64,000 nucleotides of DNA. Source: Nereocystis luetkeana. Its lineage: Eukaryota; Sar; Phaeophyceae; Laminariales; Laminariaceae. Location: positions 9,436,830 to 9,500,829 of the forward strand of contig JARUPZ010000002.1 in the NCBI GenBank assembly GCA_031213475.1. The letters run 5' to 3'. The position numbers and the translations under genes were made by a program. The notes under the pieces are model-generated. The model was not told the DNA's origin and did no database searches. It saw only the letters and a list, made by a program, of their open reading frames with translations. This document shows, piece by piece, positions 57,363 to 64,000 of this stretch (position 1 is its first letter; each line of letters opens with the position of its first letter).

Positions 57363-57604
57363 AACTCATTGAAGCTGTCATCCATATGCAAGTCCGCCTC
57401 ACAAGCGGTTCTTAGTAGGATGCAGCTCACCCTTCATGAGACTCGCCGGACACCTCACGGCGCTTCGCGCTTGGTGCAAGCAATGTCTGCCTGGTCGGTG
57501 AAAACCCGACATGCTCCGTCCCGGCATTGTAGGGATGCGAGGGTCTATGGTCATACGACTACGGCCATGCATGATATCAAGTACATATCTCCTATCGAGT
57601 ACAC
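57363..57604 (-). repeat. Poly-G-headed repeat A, long copy
   Basis: On the plus strand: GAAGCTGTCATCCATATGCA, CCGCCTCACAAGCGGTTCTT, AGTAGGATGCAGCTCACCCT, CACGGCGCTTCGCGCTTGGT, GTCTGCCTGGTCGGTGAAAA, GCCATGCATGATATCAAGTA and CGAGTACACCCC. It is opposite in orientation to the 43-45 kb copies and very similar to the copy at 45.25 kb. Confidence 0.85.
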
Positions 57605-57970
57605 CCCGACCCACCCACAGGTGGCCGGGACCCCCCCCCCTCAACACCCCCCTTGCACAATGTGGGCGTAGAGCACTTCTTGTGGAGACATTGAACAATG
57701 TAGCAGCGCACCATTACGCGTACCGAATCGAGAGGTTGTCGACACATTAGGGGGTTTCCTACATTGTATGATGCCTCCACAAGGAGTTTTTCACGCCCAC
57801 CTAAGGCCACGGGGGGGAGGGGGGGGGCAATTGTGCCAACCAATCGACCAACCTCCTCGACTCTCAAGCTCCCTTTCTTGGCCGGCCAGCCAGCCAGCCC
57901 CCCTCCTGTCCTCGCACACCCACCCACCCACCCACGCCCCCCGCCCCCCCCCCCGCGGTCGAAAAAACGC

Positions 57971-60577
57971 CTACAACCGATAGAAAGGGTCGCCTGGCTT
58001 TGAGAAAAGGACCGGCTGGGCCTGCTGCTGCTGCCCAAACTGAGTCAGCTGCAGCTGGCCGAAAGGGTTTCCATTCTGGTTACCCGGCCGAAGTGGGCAG
58101 GGGACGGAAATATAGGGCGGGGCAGGGGAAGGGCGTTGGTCGCATGACCCGGCAAGTCAGCAGAGCCAGAAAAAAGGGCCAAAATCGGCGGAGAGACAAG
58201 ATGCGAAAAGTTTCGCAATTCATACGGAAGGGGTGGAAGGCGGTGGCGGGGGGGAGGGGGGGGGGGGGTCCAGTCGGGGTCGGGAGGGCGGGAGGAGGGA
58301 CGAGCGAGCGGGTGAGCGCGCGGGTGGGTGGAGGGGAAACGCCAATGGGGAGGGAGGCGGGGAAAGGGCGAGGCGGGGAGAGAAGGGGCGACTCGTTCGC
58401 TCAGATATAAAAGAGAAAGAAAAAACTAACGTGAGAATAACCAGGGAGAAAAACAAAAGCGCAAGCCTGGTGCATACTATACCTGGCACATACAGGGGAG
58501 AACGAAAAGTACAAACGGCGACAACTACCAAAGACCAACAACAGCAACCACAACAAAAAAAAGGGGAACGCGTACGTGAAGGAAAAGGAAAAACCAAAAC
58601 AACAAACAGAAATATCAAACGAAGGGGGGGGAGACGCAAAGAAAGAGGGAAAACAAAACGAACCAGCAAAAGCCAACAAACCGATTTAAAAAAAAAAAAA
58701 TGCCAAAGGAGACCTATTTCCCCCACACACCAGCGGGGCAACTCCTAACTTTTTACCCCACACAGCCGTCAGCCTTCGCGCAATCCCCATTTCCGCTACA
58801 CCGCTACAACTCACAACGACGCCTCCACAAGACCCCACGACACTATAGTACGTACGTACGTACGTACGTACGTACGTACGTACGCACGCACGCACGCACG
58901 CCCGACAGGCCACCGAGCTGTGTTGTGCCGTGCAGACACGGTGTTGTGCTGTGCAGGCACGGTGTTGTGCTGAGCAGGCACGGGTTCAGAAATTCACCTG
59001 CTGCGGGAGTCCCCCCTGAGCGTAGCCAGTCTGCTGCTGCCCCGGCGGCTGCAAGCGAGATCGGTGGCAATCAAAGCAGAGAACGTTCGCGTGGGCATGC
59101 ACGGGGGGTGGTAAGTTTGGAGCAGTCAGCTTGGACTAGCCTATACTCTTCTGTCACCCCGCCAAACCCCACCCCACCCCCGACCCTCACCCCCACCGCG
59201 CCTGCAGCAAACGCCGAGCAGGCGTGCAGACGACAACGGGAACTCGGCAACGTCACCTTCCTAGCACGATACTGTGATAAATACCAAGTACGGTAATAGG
59301 GCAATATGGGAGCTACTTGGTCACCTGGTACGGAACGATGGCCACTGCCACGTGCGTCGGGGGCTCCGGTCTCTCGATCATCACAGGGTTAACAACCTGA
59401 GGCGGGTGGCCGAGGCGGGGTGGGCGGATGGGATTAAAACCATGGGCCCAAACGATGGACAAAAACTTGAGACGAAGAAAAACGAAACACGTGCACAAAA
59501 CACTACGGACACACAGAGTTGCATCAGCAACGCTAACATCAACACCAACACCAACACCAACACCACCCCCAACAATACCGCCAGCACACCAACAACTCAA
59601 ACACAACCAACACCACCAACATCAACACCAACAACAACACCAATACTAACACCACCACCAACACCAACACCACCAACACCAACATCAACAACAACACCAA
59701 CATCAACAACACTACCAACACCACCAACATCAACAACACTACCAACACCACCAACACCACCAACACCAACACCAACACCAACAACACCACCACCACCACC
59801 ACCACCAACAACAACATCAACAACATCAACACCAACACCACCACCAACACCACCACCAACACCACCAACAATGGCAGCAGAGGCAGCAGCAAGGGTACCT
59901 TCGCCGGCGCTTCTCGGACGAGGTCCGCCAACGGCCTGTGGTCGTTGGTGAAGGGCTTGACCTCCACGGCGGGCAGGTGCTTTGTGTCCGTGATGTCGTC
60001 GATGTTCACCATACCTCCGCGCGCCATGTCCCACGGGTCCAACGACGCCTGTCACGTATAGAAGACCGTGTGTGGGCGAGGGTGTGTGTAAGGGGGTTGG
60101 GAGAAGTTGAGGGGGGGGGGGGGTGAGGTAAATCGGGGCTGAGTTGGGTTGAAATGGGCTGGGTTGGGTCGGGTTGGATTGCGTTGGGTTGGGCTGGGCT
60201 GGGTTGGGTTGGGTTGGGTTGGGTTGGGTTGGGTTGGGTTGGGTTGGGTTGGGTTGGGTTCGGATGGGTTGGGTTGGGTTGGGTTGGGTCGGGTTGCGTT
60301 GCTTTGGGTTGGGTTCGGCTGGGTTGGGTTGGGCTTGGTTGGGCCGGTTTGGATTCGGTTCCTAACACTTGGCCGCAACCTAGACATACATATATAAAGT
60401 GCATTGCACTCACTCGCATGTTGCTGCGAGCGAAACGCAGGGCGAGCGACACACGGCGCGCTACTCTTCCCTTCTCCCCGCTGCCGTACTAGAGGTGAAA
60501 AAAAAAGGCCAATTAAAAACAGCAGCGCAGCTCAGGCGTGCCCTCCAAAATACAACGCAGTCAGGCAGGCGAGCCGG

Positions 60578-60633
<56 letters not shown>

Positions 60634-63120
60634 CGAAGACCGCAGGGGGTGGCGGGAAAAACAAACAGCAAAACGCCAACGCCAACGACCAAAGAGCAGA
60701 CCCTTATGTACACACCCACGCTCTTGTGATACAGCTCAACTCACCTTCGAAGCCTCGGCGCTCTGTTCCACCATACCGCCCATCAGCATCCCCTGCTGGT
60801 ACGGCTGCTGCTGCTGCTGCTGCTGCTGTTGCCCTTGGTCAGGGTAACCTCCACCGGAAAAACCCACCCCTCCGTCCGCTCCAAGACCCCCTCCAACGAG
60901 AGGGTCTGAATCGCCGAACGGCCACGTCGACCCCTGCTGCTGCTGGGGAGCGGCTTGGTACGGCTGCTGCACATTCTGCTGGAACCCAGTTTGGTCGTAT
61001 TGCTGATAATTGGAACCCAATCGCAAGTCAGAGGGAAACCCAACGGGGTCGATGATAAGGGTAGGGATTCCAGAGGATGGAGGCGTGACGGGGGGGGGGT
61101 ACGTATTCATTTGTTGCTTGCCTCAGTCAGTTGACCATTGACCACGCATCCCTTTCGAGGGGGAGAATCGCCGCTTCTCCTTCTGGAGACACCAAAGCTT
61201 CCTTACGGTCTACAAAACCTACTGTAGATCCTAACCCGCCGTTTTTCTGTGAAATATCGTGTAGGCCCTGCATAGTACTACAGGTCCAACCCAGGAAACC
61301 TGCCCTACAGGGCAGCTCATGCAGGCAATACGGCTCCCGCCCGACAAAACGAGCTAGATCATTTGACCAGGACAATCTCAGGAAATACATACATCTTCCC
61401 CCCGAACTATCTCGTAATAAACCATGAATCGGGAAATCGATTTTATCTGTCCCGAGCGAGGTGAGGGGGGAAAATCTGAAGCAGTCTCCTTGCATAATAT
61501 CGTTTTCGTTTTGGTGTTCGATGGCTGAACAATGGTTGAGAAGCCTTCATCACGAGGGGGGGGGGGGGGGGGGTGCCATGGTTGAACACCGTGCAGCACG
61601 CGAGATAACACAACCCTGGACCGAATTTCATGAGCCGATTTCCTCCGACAAAAAAAAACGTCTCCATTCGTTGCTTTCCTCAAGGCACTTGACCATCGAC
61701 CACGCGTCCCTTTCGAGACGGAGCACCGCTCCTACTCCCAAGAACAGAGACAGACACCTCCAACAGTTGGGGCGCTCATTAAGTCATTTCCATACGTCAA
61801 ACAGCAACGTTTTTTTCATAAATCTTGCACTATTCCCTTCCTGTTTCGCCGCCTGCGGCCACCATCTATCTCCTATTAATAGGGTAAGCGACAGGTTTAT
61901 CTCCTACTTTTTAGTGTACCGGACAGAAATAATGGCGACTTAGGAAATACCTCGTGTCGAGATATTTCCACTCATCTGTACAGACGCATCGCTCGGCGTA
62001 TTTATATGTATGTACGATTCCCGTTGTTGGGAAACCCAGCTCTGAAAATCCTTCGAGGCGGCGTGGTTTATCTTGCGTTCGTATACTACGGTAGTTAGTC
62101 GTTTCTTGAGAGACAAAAACAATCCTCCTACAGAAAGACACCCAGGGACCTGGGGCGTGCGAGAGATATTGAGAGAGCTAAAGAGATGAAGAGAGAGAGA
62201 CACACAGAGAGAGGCTACAGGTAGTCACCGCCTTTTTCCTTTACCCTTCTCTCCCCTTCTGAAAGCGAAGCTGCAAGCCAAAACGAAATCAGGACGGCAG
62301 GTTTGCTCTCGCTCTCTCTCTCACCTGATACCCTCCCCCCCCCTGATCGAAGGGTGATTGCTGGTATTGCTCCTGCTGCTGCTGCTGCTGCGGGAACTGA
62401 GAGTTCCCTCCCATTGCCTGCGTCGAAGAGAGACCGACGGCGGACGGATCGTCGAGTGTCACCGCCATCGCGTGCACGCAGAGCGACGACCGGCGGCCGA
62501 TAACGAGCCCACCCGGCCCAAGCAAGCAGCAGCAAGCAAAGAGCAAGCAAACCAAGTTGAAAAAGCAAGCTAGAGAGCAAAAAAGCAGCAGCAACGACAA
62601 TTTCAAGTCACACAAAGAATCCACGATGGTTAACAAAAAAAAAAAACGCTCTGTATACTCCTTACTCACTCGTACACACCTTTTCTCAAGGCCAAACAAG
62701 AGCGCCGCGCCCGCCCCCTCCCCACGGGACATGTCAACAGCGACAGCCCAGGAATCTGAACAAAGGGAGAAAATCAAGCCCGCACCGCACCGCACCGCAC
62801 CGCACCGCACCGCACCGCACCGCACCGCACCGCACCGCACCGCACCGCACCGCACCGCACCGCACCGCACCGCACCGCGCCGCGCCGCGCCGCCCAGCCC
62901 AGCACAGCACCGTTCCCCACACCAACCCTACCTCGAACTGAATTCCCAAGTTAAGCACTGCAGCGGTATCCCCGCCTCCCGCCCACCCGCCGCCGCCCGC
63001 AGCGTGCGCCCCGGCGCCATTCGCATAGCCACCTGCTGCTCCCCCTCCGCCCGCTGCCGCCGTCGCCTTGTTGAGCGGGTCGAAGCTTCCCTCCCCGACA
63101 TAAGCGTCGAAAGGGTTCAC
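57971..63120 (-). CDS. C-terminal part of a Gln-rich NPF/DPF/DPW-motif protein, probable endocytic adaptor (5' end outside the window)
   Basis: Exons seen: 63120-62932, 62417-62325, 61002-60745, 60048-59899, 59048-58998, 58075-57971, with 63, 31, 86, 50, 17 and 34 codons plus stop (281 residues); all five introns are phase 0. Motifs by in-window residue: NPFDAY at 2-7, LDPWDMARGGMVNIDDI at about 183-199, NPFG near 250, GDPFYRL at the C-terminus. Long Gln runs and Gly/Ala-rich stretches lie between. NPF is the EH-domain ligand and DPF/DPW bind the AP-2 alpha ear, as in the disordered tails of epsins and AP180/CALM; an ENTH or ANTH domain would be expected upstream of 63120, but this is inference. 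No transmembrane segment is visible. The block MVNIDDITDTKHLPAVEVKP is well formed but I do not recognise it. The 61002 acceptor could instead be a nearby CAG. Confidence 0.7.
58850..58899. repeat. (ACGT)n / (ACGC)n microsatellite
   Basis: About eight TACG units, then ACGCACGC units, in the last intron of the NPF/DPF gene. A three-unit 21-bp tandem (GTGTTGTGCTGTGCAGGCAC-like) follows at about 58920-58982. Confidence 0.85.
59535..59870. repeat. (AAC/ACC)n-rich imperfect trinucleotide array
   Basis: Over 300 bp of ACC, AAC, ATC and CAACA units on the plus strand, giving artefactual Thr/Pro or Val/Leu frames. It lies in the NPF/DPF gene intron before exon 58998-59048. The transcribed strand is G/T-rich here. 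Confidence 0.9.
60152..60350. repeat. (GGGTT)n pentanucleotide array
   Basis: About forty GGGTT-type pentamers with scattered variants (GGGCT, GGATT, GCGTT, CGGTT). It lies in the intron between NPF/DPF exons 3 and 4. The G strand could form quadruplexes. It resembles, but is not, a TTAGGG telomere repeat. Confidence 0.9.
60572..60634. repeat. (GGCA)n tetranucleotide microsatellite
   Basis: About fourteen GGCA units in a row in the same intron as the GGGTT array. It has no coding role; frames through it give Gln-Ala-Gly-Arg or Cys-Leu-Pro-Ala repeats. Confidence 0.9.
62781..62890. repeat. (CGCAC)n pentanucleotide array
   Basis: About twenty CGCAC units without visible error, then CGCGC variants. 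It starts about 40 bp after the donor of the first NPF/DPF exon seen. Near-perfect units suggest recent expansion. Confidence 0.9.
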
Positions 63121-63154
63121 CTGGATGGGGCCGGGGACGGGGGCGACACGAAAC

Positions 63155-63370
63155 CCACGGATGGAGGGACGGACGGACGGACGGACGGACGGACGGAAGG
63201 GCGGGCGGGCGGGCGAAAGGGTGGGACGGACGGACAGATGGACGAACGGACGGAAGAGAGGGCGCATGCACGGGCCGACCAACGAACGGACATGTTAACG
63301 AAGGGACGGAAGGTTGGACGGACGGACGGACCGACCGACCAAAGAATAGACGAACGGACGGGCGGGCGGA
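63155..63370. repeat. (GGAC)n-type tetranucleotide array
   Basis: GGAC/GGGC units with variants. The transcribed strand is (GTCC)n, ending about 40 bases before the acceptor at 63121, so it doubles as upstream pyrimidine-rich sequence. Confidence 0.85.
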
Positions 63371-63499
63371 CAGATGAAAGGAACGGGGGAAAGGGGTGTG
63401 TCTGTGTGTGTGGGTCGGTGGGGGGGGGGGGGGAGTCAGGCCCCGGTGGATTATTTGTATTCGGGCTTCGCGCGCTTCGTGTTTAGTACCATGGCTACC

Positions 63500-63900
63500 A
63501 CAGTAGTACTAGTACTAGTACTACCACTACCACTACTACTACTACTACTCCTACTACTCCTACTACTCCTACTACTACTACTACTACTACTACCACTACT
63601 GCTACTACTGCTACTACTACTACTACTACTGCTACTACTACTACTACTACTATTTTGATATTATTACTACTACTATTTTGATATTATTAATACTGCTACT
63701 ACTACGATTACTCCTACTGTTACTACCACAACCACTACCTCTATTACTACTACGACCACTATACAACTACTAGTAATACGGGGGGCCATAGTTAATAGGA
63801 CCTGTGGTATACAAAAAAAAATATATATATTTTGCCATTTCTACTAACAATATTTGGTCCTATTAACTATGGCCCCCGGTAATACTACTACTACTACTAT

Positions 63901-63944
<44 letters not shown>

Positions 63945-63995
63945 ATAATACTATTAATACTACTACTACTCCTACTCCTCCTACTACTACTACTA
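63500..63995. repeat. (TAC/ACT)n trinucleotide array split by an inserted element
   Basis: About 270 bp of ACT/TAC/TGC units, then the family B element at 63774-63884, then about 110 bp more of the same units. The element carries TIRs at the two edges of the array, so it inserted into a pre-existing microsatellite or the array grew on both sides. Confidence 0.85.
63774..63884. mobile_element. Short inverted-repeat element, family B copy 6
   Basis: Left end AATACGGGGGGCCATAGTTA, right end TAACTATGGCCCCCGGTAAT. Core close to copies 1 and 4 (ACTAACAATATTTGGTCC). Sits inside the ACT array. Confidence 0.85.
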
Positions 63996-64000
63996 CCATT

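Larger units (their letters stand above)
49300..57970. other. Intergenic region, repeat-rich, no gene recognised
   Basis: I see no exon chain with family motifs in these 8.7 kb. Contents: copies of families B and C, a tail-to-tail SINE pair, family A copies at 57.2-57.6 kb, CAA/CAG-rich DNA at 49.99-50.28 kb, a poly-A run at 55238-55260, poly-C runs near 55799-55817, 56416-56430 and 56826-56843, and CCCT arrays near 56150-56240. Seven TACCWGGTA palindromes occur at 50.15-54.66 kb. A short or fast-evolving gene could be missed. Confidence 0.55.
63121..64000. other. Intron of the NPF/DPF gene or 5' flank; microsatellites only
   Basis: This lies upstream of an exon that starts with a clear acceptor (CCCCATCCAG before GTG), so it should be intron, with earlier exons beyond the window. 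It contains a GGAC/CGGA array at about 63155-63370, a 15-base G run near 63420, and a (TAC/ACT)n array from about 63500 to the end interrupted by a family B element. No exon is recognised. Confidence 0.6.

Noticed and set aside
60152-60350. Interstitial telomere
   Set aside because: Units are GGGTT without A and the array is embedded in an intron; no junction with telomeric TTAGGG.

Overview
The window looks like nuclear DNA of a stramenopile, most likely a brown alga (Ectocarpus-like). This is inferred from gene style, not from a marker gene. Exons are short and GC-rich, coding for Ala/Gly-rich proteins. They are split by long introns full of microsatellites, poly-G/poly-C tracts and CTG/CAG repeats, and the intergenic DNA is dense in short dispersed repeats. 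No bacterial operons, rRNA, CRISPR array or functional tRNA gene was seen.

Layout. (1) 1-6172: no gene recognised; a fresh tandem duplication at 3.56-3.79 kb and a long CTG tract. (2) 6173-20743, minus strand: a ten-exon SNX-BAR sorting nexin (PX + BAR), 427 codons; all nine introns are phase 0. (3) 20744-28922: repeat-rich intergenic DNA. (4) 28923-42777, plus strand: a thirteen-exon ECM29-type proteasome adaptor/scaffold, about 2,487 residues, with one probable GC-AG intron. (5) 42778-45991: several copies of a ~350-bp repeat with a poly-G head. (6) 45992-48199, minus strand: a METTL21/FAM86-type class I methyltransferase with a glutamine-rich insert inside its catalytic domain; its C-terminus is unresolved. 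(7) 49300-57970: no gene recognised; a tail-to-tail pair of tRNA-derived SINEs and three short inverted-repeat elements. (8) 57971-63120 and beyond the right edge, minus strand: the last six exons of a Gln-rich protein with NPF, DPF and DPW motifs, probably a clathrin/endocytic adaptor.

The gene models rest on exon-by-exon agreement of reading phase and on remembered family sequences. The genes are not an operon. Two (sorting nexin and NPF/DPF adaptor) point to membrane trafficking; ECM29 links proteasomes to other machinery, in other organisms including endosomes; the methyltransferase is unrelated by context.

The most unusual signals are in non-coding DNA. The palindrome TACCWGGTA occurs 28 times by hand count against about 0.5 expected, never in an assigned exon. 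Three families of short inverted-repeat elements and one poly-G-headed repeat family recur. Pyrimidine-strand microsatellites or repeat poly-C tails sit where the 3' splice-site pyrimidine tract should be. No clearly new multi-gene system was found.
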